The notes under the pieces were generated by a model. The model searched no databases, was not told the origin of the DNA, and saw only the letters and a program-made list of their open reading frames with translations. From NCBI GenBank assembly GCA_021234155.1, contig JAJEKV010000010.1, positions 11,800,359-11,864,358 of the forward strand: a stretch of DNA of 64,000 bases, written 5' to 3'. The translations under genes were made by a program, and so were the position numbers. Below, one piece after another: positions 33,860 through 44,230 of the stretch. Source of the stretch: Isoetes taiwanensis. Lineage: Eukaryota; Streptophyta; Lycopodiopsida; Isoetales; Isoetaceae. The stretch's first letter is position 1. Every line of letters begins with the position of its first letter.

Positions 33860-36249
33860 CCTACGATCTCCTTTGCCAGACTTACATGCTAAGATGGAAA
33901 GGGCAAAACTATAACAAAAGAAAAATGCTTCGATTTTTGGATAACCAGAGGCTTTTCCGGCAGCCAAAACCTTTTAAGACCTTAGGAAACTGACTTTAAA
34001 AAAAAAAAAAAACAAAAAGTTTTTTACCAAACGGAAAATCCAAATTTAAACAATAGATTTCTCATTCTATTATATTTAACATTGCATTCACTATACACTT
34101 TATTATATCAATATTTTCTTTCCACCATATTTTGAAATACGTTTCTCTTCTTTTGACTATCTCGCATCTTTCCAGACCCAACACTGTCTATTTTAACCAT
34201 ATTTTACTTCCACATCTGCACACATATTATTAATTCATTAGTTATATCTATACATTTATCAGACACACAGACATTGTTATATTTACATCAAACAGGTAGA
34301 TCTCACAAAGACATTCTATGGGGCATCGTTAAGTTGATGCCGCATGGGTCGCTGTCTGATGGTGTGTATCACAGAAGGGCAGTTGTGACTACAGTGTCCA
34401 CGGTGGCAGCATCGAGATGCCTAGTCCTGATTTCAAGTAAGAATGGTCGTGGTGGTCATTTGCATCTACCCATGATTGGAATTTTTGGTATAGTCCACCT
34501 GAGCAGGATTGATTTGAGTTCTAGATAACTCTATGTTGAGCATTCGCGGATGACAAAAATCTACCCCCATAGTTATCATGATATATGATATTTGTGGACA
34601 GTTGCCATGATATTTTGTCCCACATGTTGCCTATCATATTTAATTGTTATAGAGTTGAATGTGGCAAATATGAATGGCAAAGAGCATAATATCTTTCCAT
34701 CACTGTCATATATATGGAAAGGATTAAGAACTTAACCTAGATTTCTCATTTGATAATACAGTTTTGCTGCTGATGATATGGAAACTCTAGCTTTATGTTA
34801 GCTAAATATAATCCCTATTCTTTGTGACACTGATGGGCATAACGGCTACAATATTACACTAGTACAGACCTGCAGAATGTACATGTAGTTCAATCCATCA
34901 AATAGATAATATTATATGGTCTACCCTAAATTGTGCCTGTCAAATCCCACAGAAGAAATTCTTTAAAGAAGTAATCAGGTGGCCAAGAACAGTTTGGGGC
35001 TTCTCATTATTAGACAGAATTCATGTACAGTTATAGTCGGTAACTGTACAGCTACCAACAGTTACAGTCGGTATGCCGAATGTATATTCCCACATCATTG
35101 CAAGAACTAATATATGAGCAATGTGTTAACAGATGGTTGAACTCAAGAAATCGGATTGACATGCACAAGAATCAGAACAATGATCGGGCCAAGAAGTCAT
35201 CGACTGCAAGATTGGCATTCCCATGAGAAACAACATCTTCAGGCTACAACATAAACAATGTCTTTTCCTCCTTTTTTGTTGATAATCTAGAAATACAAAT
35301 AGGCATGCACTTTCAAAAAAAATATGAGATATTAAAGCATCCAGATCTATGCAACATCCCAAACTGCCATGGATGAAAGGAGGTCTTTGTTATTCCCATT
35401 CTGAATAACAATGTACAGCAACCCATAAGCTGCAAACTCATTACAAGCTCCTTTGATACCTTCGGCAAACAATCCTCTCAATTGAGTCTGGCACTAAGCC
35501 AAAACATGATCGCACTTGCAAAATATATTTCAAGTTGCACATAAATAAAACTTTCCACAGAAACACACCTCAATTACCATGCCCACGTGACCAGGAATAT
35601 GTTTTATACATTTTGAGTAATAAACTACAGATATGGTGATCCATGATGCAAAAGTTTAAAGGTATAAGGTAATGCATTTAGAGAAGGGATTTTGCAGCAT
35701 AAGGCATTGACGATAGACCGAATACGTCATAGATTTTAATAATTTCATTTCATTTAGTTGCTGTTTTGAACTGGATACATCACATGCTAAACTAGATAAG
35801 CTCCTTATCATTGCAATACATGCTCTACTTGTGGCTGGCAAACACTCTTAGATTACCAAAAGGAAGCTTAATTGTCCTTGAATTTGAAGTAGGCTATTGC
35901 AATGATGCAAGACAATAAATCACACTAAAAATGATGCCCACATCCTCCTTATAATGCCCTTTTTGGATATAGGGAATTCACAAGAAAAAGATAATTTCTT
36001 GAGGTCAAGGGGATTTTTGTTCTATCTTAAGGGTATCGAGGAAGTAACAGAGGATTGCAATTTAAAAGATGGGGATTTATAGTAAAAGAATTGAGAGTGG
36101 GGGATGAAGAGAAATGGGGTAGTCAGGGGTAGTAGGGGTAATGAGAAAGTAATAGGGGGATTGCAATTTAGCATATGGGGATTTCTAATAAAAAATGAAG
36201 AATGGAGGATGACTTGCGTGCAAAAGCTTTAAATTGTAAATTAGCCCAA
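33860..36249. other. Long stretch without a gene
   Basis: There is a 13-14 base A run near 34000. Short frames at 34274-34528 (+) and 35126-35362 (-) show no domain. No repeat boundary was found. Confidence 0.4.
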
Positions 36250-36573
36250 TTCACGCCTGGCGTGAAGTGCATACAATGGCTAGTTTTTTTTAATAATCTC
36301 TTACACAAAAGCCTTCTGCTAATTCTAATAATGCATTCAAAGAGTTTATACTTTAATTAGCCCAATTCACGTTTGGCGTGATTTGGATACAATGGCTAGT
36401 TTTCTTAATATTAATCTCTTACACGCCAAGCGCGAATTAGCAAATGGGCATTAAGTGCCTTCTACTATTGCATTCAAAGAGTTTAAATTATAAATTGGCC
36501 TAGTTCACCTCTGACGTAAATTCCCTAATGTACAGTTACTACTATTAATCTCTTATACATGCCAAGTGCAAAT
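36250..36573. repeat. Array of short palindromes, TTCACGCCTGGCGTGAA type
   Basis: A perfect 17-base palindrome (8-base arms around one T) is at 36250-36266. Diverged copies lie at 36366-36382, 36421-36437, 36504-36520 and 36557-36573. They are embedded in a looser repeat of about 115-135 bases that contains aattNgcccaattcac and atacaatggctagtttt. Related palindromes recur near 28.3, 36.8 and 42.0 kb. Confidence 0.7.
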
Positions 36574-36888
36574 AAATAGTTCAAATCCTTTTTCTAGTTT
36601 CCTTCCAGTTCAAATCTGCTTTTGTTGTCCCTTTTTTTTTTTTTTTTTTTGCGTAGATCATTAATTATCTCTTTCGCTTAGTAATGCCAGAACTCACGAT
36701 CGAGGGGGTGGAGGAGGCGCTCCCACCTCCCACGCTTAGTGTAAACTCTAATACGCTGAGGTTGAGCAGTTTAAACACACGCCTGGTGCGTATTCAACTG
36801 AAGTTCCTCCTGTGCTAGACTGACATTTTGTGTCATGGCCTATACCAATCTTCGAGTTTCGTGAAGGTCTTGATATTTACCGCCATAA

Positions 36889-37180
36889 TATGACCATTCT
36901 TAGTGAGATATGTTTGGGAATGGCTACAAGCATGGGCTTATTCAATGAGGAGTTATGTCGTGCTCGGGAGAGGCTTGAAATAGAGAATGCTCAGCTGAGA
37001 ATGAGAATTGTAGAGCTTGAAGCCATTTTGGGTAATAGCCCAATAGCTACACCATATAATTTACCAGATTCTTCTGTGCCAGCTTCTCTTGTTCCAGCCT
37101 CTACTGTGTCAGCTTCTCTTGTTTCTACTTCTGCTGTGCCAGCTTCTCTTGTGCCAACATTTGATACTACTGAGGAATAA
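36889..37180 (+). CDS. Coiled-coil and Ser/Val/Pro-repeat frame, unrecognised
   Basis: From the first ATG the frame has about 96 codons (the open frame reaches back to about 36830). It holds a clear heptad helix, RARERLEIENAQLRMRIVEL, followed by repeats of S-V-P-A-S-L-V-P type up to the stop. The coiled coil argues for coding on plus rather than minus, where the same repeat reads REAGT. Family unknown; possibly the tail of a transposon-encoded or host protein. A T run (36632-36653) lies upstream. Confidence 0.35.
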
Positions 37181-37407
37181 CACACAGATTTATGGAAAAA
37201 ATGTAAAGAATGTCTAGTGTTTTGTAAACTTCTGAATGGTCTGGTCTGCAAGCCTTATAGTTTTGAAATTTTGACTGAATGGTCTGTTTGCAGGCCTATT
37301 AATTTTATACATATGACAGAATCAATTTGAACATCTTAGTATATGCACTAAATCTACTTCTTCTGATGCATTTTCCTCTATTTCATTTGGAAAAATGAAA
37401 CTTTTAC

Positions 37408-37659
37408 CTTTTTTAAGCGAATTACTGGCCATGCAACAAAGGTTCCAATGCTTTTTCCGACCGTGTCTCCATCAAGATGCCTTCTGGGTAATGCTTCATC
37501 ATTAAAATGGCAAATGGTAACTAGGATCTTCACATGATCACTTCCCAGAGGAACTATATGGCATACTGCTTCCGGGTCGATTGATTCTATCTTGCGATTC
37601 CCCACCCTCCTCTTCAAATTCGTCGACAACATGTAACATTCCTCTCCAATGTTGTTCAT
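37408..37659 (-). CDS. Fragment with DUF8039-like domain, transposon-associated
   Basis: The minus frame reads MNNIGEECYMLSTN, then SIDPEAVCHIVPLGSDHVKI, then ALPRRHLDGDTVGKSIGTFV and AWPVIRLKK, stopping at a clean GTAAAAG donor. The layout (a short all-beta module with LPR, D..G..I.WP at its end) is like the DUF8039-type module found in plant proteins near CACTA transposases and Ulp1-like proteases. Function unknown. Only this exon was recognised; a downstream exon was not found. It may be a piece of a transposon-related gene. Confidence 0.4.
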
Positions 37660-38176
37660 TCTCGTAAGATTATGGGATTAAATTGTAGCAGGCGATCCAG
37701 AAGAGTAGATGAACTTACATGAAGGCGCTCGACATCGTGTTCGGGCGCAACCATCTTCCCAGTTATGGGCTTTCGAATGGCAAGAAAGGCTGACGGAAAG
37801 ATTAGGTGGCAGTTTCAAATTATCCGTTAATTGTACTGCTTTTTTAGCGGCTGAGTGAAATCTAATTTTGGATTTCATAATACGGCGGTCGTTGGACCAT
37901 TAACTGTCGGTCCAATCGCGTGCCACCCATTAGGCGCAATCGTAAGATTTCTGACCGTCGATTTGAAGTCGATCCGTGAAATCTAAATAACCGCTCGCAT
38001 CTATTGGACCGTCGATCTAAAGTCGATCCGAATGAAACCCATCGATCCAAAGACAAATCGGCTAACCAAACCCGACCCCGATTGCTTATGGAAATCTATA
38101 TTTTTTTTCTTGCTTTTTATTGCAGACTTGCTCCGAGGCACTCAAGAACTTCACGACACTCAAGATCGTCGTCAAA
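37660..38176. other. Spacer between divergent fragments
   Basis: The spacer contains repeated ccgtcgatttgaagtcgatccg phrases, in part on a 54-base step (37956 and 38010), and a T run at 38101. It may serve as promoter for the plus-strand exon at 38177. No gene inside is convincing. Confidence 0.35.
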
Positions 38177-38945
38177 ATGCCGCCCAAAGGTCGTGCTGCT
38201 CCGAACTCTGGCCGAGCTACGAGAGAAGCCGCTCAAGGTCAGTATTCTTCATCGTTCTGTATGTCATTCATTCATTGTTCGATTCTTTGTTCAGTGTTTA
38301 GGGTTCTGTTCATTGGTTTGTTTATTGTACAATGTTTGTTCTTTATTTTCTGTCAATAAATCTTCTGCCCAACCTAATTGTTATGTCTATCATTTCTCTG
38401 GCAGTGAGTTAAAATCTGCCTTTGCAAAATTGTCCTTCCTGTGTTTAATTGTCCTGCCCGTGATTAACTATTCTGTCTATAATTTGTCTGGCAGTGAGTA
38501 AATTATTATGCCTGTGTTTAATTGGTATGCATGTGCAGCCTTTGCTTTTTTGTCATACCTGTGATTAATCTTTCTGTAATTGGCGACTGTATGCCATTCT
38601 TTACAGTTTAGTCTGGCTAGACTAGTACACCACTCGAAATCGCGCTAAGCGTGTATTGCACCCTCGTTAGGGAAGAAGAGGCAAAACCGGTTGGTAGTTG
38701 CTACACCTCCTCCTAAGAAAGCAAGAGGCTCAGAAGATGCTCCCGCAACCTCAAGCTCACAGAATAAGGGAAAACCTAACGAGGACGCAGTACCCTATGT
38801 ATTGTCGAGGGATGATAGCGGATCCATTATCAGAGCAGACACAGATCCTCGATGCCCCGAGGAAAAGATGGATGACAGTGCGGAGTGGTATGTTGACGTA
38901 GGTAAAACGAATGGTAAGGTGGATCTTGTGTTACACTCCACGTAA
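38177..38945 (+). CDS. Two-exon basic protein N-terminus, unrecognised
   Basis: Exon one, 38177-38237, encodes MPPKGRAAPNSGRATREAAQ and ends at a GTCAGT donor. Exon two, 38671-38945, follows a CTCGTTAG acceptor in phase and encodes a basic, PPPKKARG-containing stretch, then an acidic part ending VDLVLHST and TAA, 111 residues in all. The frame stays protein-like after the stop (KKQGILITCEDQDDIYCQLL), so the stop may be a mutation in a longer gene. The copia element starts 145 bases later. It looks like the disordered N-terminus of a nuclear protein, but I cannot name it. Confidence 0.45.
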
Positions 38946-39089
38946 AAAGAGACTGATCTCATGAAAAAACAAGGTATTCTTATCACTTGTGAGGACCAGG
39001 ATGATATATATTGTCAACTCCTAATGGAGGTTGGGGAAGAACCATAAGAAAGATCTTGTCAGATTTACACATGCCCGGGAAACCGCGCA

Positions 39090-39318
39090 TGTAAAGAATA
39101 GGTAGAGGAGAACAATAACCAAGATCCTTCACCAAACCAAGACACTTTCTCCTTTATTCACATCCAATATATATACAATGAATAAATCTTAATGCACATG
39201 CATACTATACAAGTGTTGTGCATGCAATCACATGCGTGCATGTGCATGTGCATGTACATGCATGCAATCTAATGCATGTTGATAACATTGTACAAGTCCA
39301 ATACTCAATATTCTAACA
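39090..39318 (-). repeat. 3' LTR of the copia element
   Basis: 229 bp, with an alternating CATG/GCATGTGCATG tract of purine-pyrimidine steps inside. Compared with the other LTR it has T where that has C at two places in this tract, and C for T in ttcaccaaacc. Confidence 0.9.
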
Positions 39319-39325
39319 CTCCCCC

Positions 39326-40566
39326 TCATGCCAACACTTGAACTCCCAAAATATGGCGTAATTCTTCAAAACGAGCACGCCGCAATGGTTTGGTAAATAT
39401 ATCTGCAACCTGTGTCTCAGTACGTACAAACTCCAACTTAATCTTCCGCTTCTTTACTACTTGACGTATAAAATGATGTCGTATAGCAATATGCTTTGTT
39501 CTATAGTGGTACACAGGATTCTTCGCTATAGCAATACAACTTTGATTGTCGCATGATTTTTGTTGGTTCTATTTGTTTCATAAAAATCTTTTTATAAGTC
39601 TTCGCATCCATACCACTTCTCTTGCAGCACCTGAGACCGCTATATACTCTGCTTCAGCTGATGATAATGCCACTGATTCTTGACGTTTACATCTCCATGA
39701 AATCAAACTTCCACCATCAAGAAAAACGCCCATACCACTAGTGGATCTTCTAGTATCAATGTCACCAGCCCAATCAGATCCGAGTATACTAACAACTTTT
39801 GTCCACCATGAAGTACTAAACCATAATCAATAGTACCTTTCAAATACCGAAGAACGCGCTTAGCAGCTTGCCAATGTTGAGAACCTGATTCAGACATAAA
39901 CCTGCTAAGATATCCTGTTGCAAAAGCAATATCTGGTCTAGTGTTCAATGCAAGGTACATCAATGCTCCAATCAAGCTTTGATATGGTGTCTTCAACATT
40001 GTTTCATACCCCCCCCTGCGTTTTAGGTCTCATGCATAGATAAGATAGTACTGTACAATTGGTGTTGTTGCCCGGGTTTGCAAGTCTCGCATTCTAAATT
40101 TCTCCAACATCTTTTCAACATATCCATGTTGGCTCAATTTGACTTTACCTTGATCTCGATCAATCTCAACCTTCATGCCAAGGTAATGATGTATATAACC
40201 TTGATCTGTCATTTGAAATCGCTTACTTAGCATATTTTTCACAAAATTCACATATTGCCGTGAATTCCCAACAATGAGACTGTCATCAACATGAATCCCA
40301 ATAAAACATACTTTATCATCACATCTTCCAATATAAAGACAATCATCTGCTGGAGAAGTCACAAAACCTTTTGATTTGAGAAATTGATCTAGGCACGCAT
40401 ACCATTGTCTCGCAGCTTGTCTCAATCCATACAATGATTTCTTCAATAAACAAACCTTGTTTTCTCGTCCTGGAACATTGTATCCTTCAGGTTGCCTCAT
40501 GTAAATCACTTCTTCAAGATCTCCATTGAGAAATGCTGCCTTTACATCCATTGTCTCTGCAATCAA
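39326..40566 (-). pseudogene. Copia reverse transcriptase C-part and RNase H, broken
   Basis: Frames 40566-40030, 39999-39703 and 39514-39326 give in order [66 protein letters not shown] (in another frame near 39650) and VADIFTKPL. These are the RT palm, the catalytic loop and RNase H of copia Pol. The catalytic YVDD is HVDD here. Frameshifts near 40050, 39780 and 39570 break the frame, so the enzyme cannot be made from this copy. Confidence 0.9.
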
Positions 40567-40572
40567 GTTAAA

Positions 40573-41403
40573 TTATGCTGTCATAGCAAGAAGAAGTTTT
40601 ACCGTGGGTGATTTCACAACTGGAGCAAATCTTTCATTGTACTCAATCCCTTCAATCTGTGAGAAACCTTGAGCAACAAGTCTTGCTTTGTACTTCTCCA
40701 CCTTGCCATCAGGATCAAGCTTCTGCATCATAACCCACTTACAACCAATCATATGAGCATTAAGAGGAGAATCTACCAACACCCAAGTCTTATTCTCTAT
40801 CAAACTTGTATATTCTGCGTCAGTTGCTTCTCGCCATTTAGCAACATCCTTCGATTTCATTGCCTCCTTGTATGATATTGGCTCAGTTACTAGAAAACAT
40901 GCACTAGTGACTTCTTCTTGTGGTTCACCAGGTTTCCAAAGCATCTTTGATGGTTGCTTTGTCCGCTTGCCACGACCATACAATTCAGGATCATATAACT
41001 GTTCAGGTACATCACGCCGTTTTCTTTGAACATCTGGCGCAAGTACAGCAGGTACATCACCAACAACATCTTCGAGTACACCATCATGCTCCTCATCTCC
41101 ATCTTCAAATTCGATCTCCAATGGCTTGGTATTAGATTGCACATCCAACCAATCCACAGGAATCCATTCTTCATCAATTTTGCTTATTGAAGTTGGATCG
41201 CTCCTATACAATCGTGTCTCATCAAAGACTACATTACGTGATATGTGAATATTCCTCTTCCTTGGATTATACAAACGATAACCTTTGGATTCTTCTGAAT
41301 ATCCAACTAGATAGTACTCCTCACTTTTGGCATCCAACTTTCTTCGATCATCATCTGGAACAAAACTATAAGATAAACACCCAAAAGAACGTAAGTGTTT
41401 CAC
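40573..41403 (-). pseudogene. Copia integrase C-terminus and RT N-part
   Basis: The 276-codon frame begins HLRSFGC, the GKK/HLR.FGC region at the end of copia integrase. It continues through the variable linker to the RT start (AMKSKDVAKWREATDAEY, CKWVMMQKLDPDGKVEKYKA, LVAQGFSQIEGIEY). It ends at an in-frame TAA where the family reads on into the MDVK block. The coding potential of RT is thus cut near its first catalytic Asp. Confidence 0.9.
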
Positions 41404-41404
41404 A

Positions 41405-41585
41405 CTCTGCTTTTTACCACTCCAAACTTCTTCTAATCATCTGTCAGAGTTTGTGGTTTAGACTCTCCTATCACAGACCAACAATCATCGGCTTCCAACA
41501 AACCCTTCACACGAAACTTCCAAGAATGCCAATGCGTTCCATCAAAAGGCTTTAGAGTGGACTCAATCTTCATAAACTTAGACAT
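41405..41585 (-). pseudogene. Gag start fused by deletion to integrase end
   Basis: From ATG at 41585 the frame gives KPFDGTHWHSWKFRVKGLL, the N-terminal copia gag block, and stops after TLTDD. Within about 20 bases another frame gives EEVWSGKKQSVKHLR, the integrase C-terminal motif. Everything between (rest of gag, zinc knuckle, protease, integrase core) is missing, so a single deletion joined the two near 41440. Confidence 0.85.
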
Positions 41586-41626
41586 CTCGAACAACGAGGC
41601 AAGATCAACCTACAGCTCTGATACCA

Positions 41627-41855
41627 TGTAAAGAATAGGTAGAGGAGAACAATAACCAAGATCCTTCACTAAACCAAGACACTTTCTCCTTTATTCACAT
41701 CCAATATATATACAATGAATAAATCTTAATGCACATGCATACTATACAAGTGTTGTGCATGCAATCACATGCGTGCATGCGCATGCGCATGTACATGCAT
41801 GCAATCTAATGCATGTTGATAACATTGTACAAGTCCAATACTCAATATTCTAACA
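41627..41855 (-). repeat. 5' LTR of the copia element
   Basis: 229 bp, followed on the minus strand directly by the Met-tRNA primer site. Three differences from its partner indicate a recent insertion. Confidence 0.9.
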
Positions 41856-41969
41856 GCGCAGAGATTAGTGCAACATTAAACAAAATAGGCGAAGTCTTCC
41901 TTTATAGAAGGTTAATATATTAGGTGGCATTTAGATATATCAAGTAGGAATAACAACTTGTTAGCATGA

Positions 41970-42084
41970 ATACACGCCCGGCGCATTGGCAGCAAGAATA
42001 AACGCCTGGCGCGAATTGATAATCTTCTAGGTGCCCTATTCACGCCGAGCATGCATTGCCAGCTGAATACACGCCCGGTGCAAA
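41970..42084. repeat. Second cluster of CACGCC-GGCG palindromes
   Basis: Related palindromic sites, atacacgcccggcgcattgg (about 41970), aaacgcctggcgcgaattg (41999), attcacgccgagcatgcat (42038) and atacacgcccggtgcaaat (42067), are spaced 28-40 bases apart. They lie just 5' of a splice-acceptor-like site at 42195. Confidence 0.65.
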
Positions 42085-42195
42085 TTGGGCACGCCCAGCT
42101 TTGTCCTTTCTTGGTTATCCTATTGGCTTGATCTAAAAGCGATATGTTTTTATCTGCCCTGCATGTTTTGGCGGATATGATTTTCTTATTCGTGC

Positions 42196-42320
42196 AGCCC
42201 TTACGTGGAACAACTTCGTCATGCCCGCCAGCAATGGATAGAATATGGAAGACCGCTGCAAACAAAACAGGGAGGTACAAAGTCTGAGAAGTATAAGGCA
42301 TTGGAAAAGACCTTGGTATT
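42196..42320 (+). pseudogene. Exon-like frame cut by an LTR element
   Basis: After a TTCGTGCAG acceptor the frame gives PYVEQLRHARQQWIEYGRPL, then KSEKYKALEKTL, and then runs into the LTR at 42321. It is protein-like and has no stop before the junction. I do not recognise it. It could belong to the same gene as the exons at 38177-38945, on the same strand and separated from them by the copia element, but that is only inference. Confidence 0.35.
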
Positions 42321-42784
42321 TGGCCCTTAGCCTGGTTCTGGACCAACACATAATTTGGGGTCCTAAACAGTGGTCAGGACCTCCAGAATTGTTTAAGGGT
42401 CCAATTCAAGCCCTTGTGCAAAACAATGGAAAGTGCAACATAATGAAATACACGGCAGAAATTGGTTCTGTTGAAACTAGCACAACCAAATCAAGAGTTA
42501 TTTTTCTGGCAAAGCAAGTGTCTCTGAACCACAAGCCTGCTTTTTTCAAGCTATTTTTGACAAAGAAGCTCATGATTTGCGTTTTGGCAGTATATAATAG
42601 TGTATTTGATGTCTCTGAATCACCAAATCCAGCTATTACAAACAATCAATGGACACAATAAAAGTTCTGGAGCAACTTCAATGGGAATATAACAAGAGCA
42701 AACAAAATCTCTCAACTCAATATTCAAAATTTATAAAAGAGTACAAATAGAATTATCATGACAAAACTGTGCAAGCGAATCCCT
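42321..42784 (-). repeat. 3' LTR of the gag-only element
   Basis: Matches 44885-44965 joined to 48077-48466 with scattered substitutions. The right limit is between 42772 (TGTGCA) and 42784, the last shared base. Confidence 0.7.
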
Positions 42785-42802
42785 TGCAATCAGCCTGTAT
42801 TT

Positions 42803-43076
42803 TTCTGTCATGCAATTACTGCCCTTATAAAAGCTTCTGCACCGAAAACCGACTTCAAAATTTTCGTATTGATCATCCTAACATACCCAAAATATCACAC
42901 GGCATCCACGTCTTGGAACCGCTTATTGAAAAGAACATGGTATTTAGAAGGGAAAATTTCGCTTCTTGGGGTGGGCATAAATAAAACATAGGGAAAAATC
43001 AAAGCTATGGGAAACTAAAAAAGTGTGCCTAATTTAAGAAATATCAAGGGTTAGCCAATGGGCCAACATAGGCCCA
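42803..43076 (+). pseudogene. Captured promoter and first codons of the FCP1-domain gene
   Basis: This block is the reverse complement of about 30160-30432: the TATAAA box (42826), 5' leader, ATG (43007) and the following codons. Here the fourth codon CAA is TAA and the codon for Trp in KRWP is TAG, so it cannot encode the protein. It lies between gag and the 3' LTR, antisense to the element. Confidence 0.8.
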
Positions 43077-43096
43077 AACGAAACAGGCTGGTCTCC

Positions 43097-44128
43097 TCAG
43101 CCACAATTATGGTTTGCAGATAATCCAATTCCGGTTTTAGGGAGTATGTTTAGGGCAAACAGAAGCAAAAACGGAGCACTCTTTTGAGCTTCAAAACAAG
43201 AGGGTGATGATAAGCATGTAGGCAAATATATGCAAAGCTGGTTTTCTTTATTTTTCTGAATGAAGAGTTTAACAGGCAGCTCAGGAATGGGCAAATCGGC
43301 TATTGTAAAATGAGCAGGGCTTTTCTTAATAGTAGACAATGCCTCAAATGTAAAAATACAGAAAATGGATTTGACAGGATATTGATCTGTACTGGCAATG
43401 TGTAGGACAACATTAGTACAATGTGTAGCAGTAGGCTCAAAGCTTGCTATAGCAGCAAATAATGGTTTTGGCAACGGTAAGGTATGATCAAACGAAAAGG
43501 TTTTGGTAGGACAATTATTTTCACTGATAGCAGGCAATAGAGGATAGAGTGTTTGCTCAAAGTGAATGTTAACGGAAAAATTCGTATTGGTTGTAGTAGG
43601 TAGCAATGCTTTGGGGACAACTGAGGGTTTGTGAACAAAAGCAATTGTACTGGAAGGAGTAGCAGTAAAGCTTATGACATCATTATATTCAGTATACATA
43701 GGTCTGAGATGGCAAGCTGATGCTTGTGATATGCTGCCTTCTTCATGTACTGGTTCTTCAAAAAGATCTGCAATATCAAAACTTACCTCGTCATCTCCAT
43801 CACATTCTTTTGGTGCAGGATTGTTGACTTGTGGATCAACTTCACTATCTTGACCAATATTTACTTGGGGCATGAGCATATAGTTTAAACCCTTCTGGCA
43901 TTGAGAATGCCATGGATCTTCAAAACAAGACAAACGTATCTCTGGCATGTCAAAAAATTCCTGCATCTCCTCAGAACCTTCTTCATTTGACATTTCCTTT
44001 AAATCGCATTTCTCAATAATGTAAGCTGCATCAGACCTTTGAATGACTAAGACATCTGCTAGACAAGAGCCACGATGTGCATTTAAGTTTTCTACTTCAT
44101 CTGACACACTAATAGAGGATTCCGACAA
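43097..44128 (-). CDS. Second part of element polyprotein, 343 codons
   Basis: The longest open frame of the window. It is acidic in its first half (MSNEEGSEEMQEFF, DDEVSFDIADLFEEP) and Thr/Pro/Leu-rich later, with no enzyme motif I recognise; there is no DTG or DSG protease site. It follows the zinc-knuckle frames in the same direction and probably forms the C-terminal part of the same protein. Being open over 1 kb without a known domain is notable. A host-derived insert is an alternative. Confidence 0.5.
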   Translation of the reverse strand: MSESSISVSDEVENLNAHRGSCLADVLVIQRSDAAYIIEKCDLKEMSNEEGSEEMQEFFDMPEIRLSCFEDPWHSQCQKGLNYMLMPQVNIGQDSEVDPQVNNPAPKECDGDDEVSFDIADLFEEPVHEEGSISQASACHLRPMYTEYNDVISFTATPSSTIAFVHKPSVVPKALLPTTTNTNFSVNIHFEQTLYPLLPAISENNCPTKTFSFDHTLPLPKPLFAAIASFEPTATHCTNVVLHIASTDQYPVKSIFCIFTFEALSTIKKSPAHFTIADLPIPELPVKLFIQKNKENQLCIYLPTCLSSPSCFEAQKSAPFLLLFALNILPKTGIGLSANHNCG

Positions 44129-44230
44129 ATAAAAAAGGTTTTATAATACATGTTTCTGTGCATATGAAAGATCATATGAAAAATCTGGCCTTCGCACTTC
44201 ACATTCAAAGTTGATATTTGAAGCTAATTT

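Larger units (their letters stand above)
39090..41855 (-). mobile_element. Ty1-copia retrotransposon, internally deleted, young
   Basis: Two 229-bp LTRs, 39090-39318 and 41627-41855, begin TGTAAAG and end CTAACA on the plus strand, and differ at only three positions, all C/T. The element is flanked by perfect gcgca duplications (39085-39089 and 41856-41860). The primer binding site TGGTATCAGAGC (initiator Met-tRNA) abuts the right, 5' LTR at 41615-41626. A polypurine tract, GAGGGGGAG on minus, abuts the left LTR at 39319-39327. The interior has only a gag start, integrase tail, reverse transcriptase and RNase H, all broken. The body is about half the usual copia length because of one large deletion. 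Confidence 0.95.

Noticed and set aside
39240-39285. CATG-rich short repeats resembling a CRISPR-like or satellite array
   Set aside because: The repeats are imperfect dinucleotide-style alternation inside an LTR and recur in the partner LTR. There are no spacers.
41187-41555. 122-codon plus frame
   Set aside because: It is antisense to the copia gag and integrase remnants, whose motifs decide the strand.
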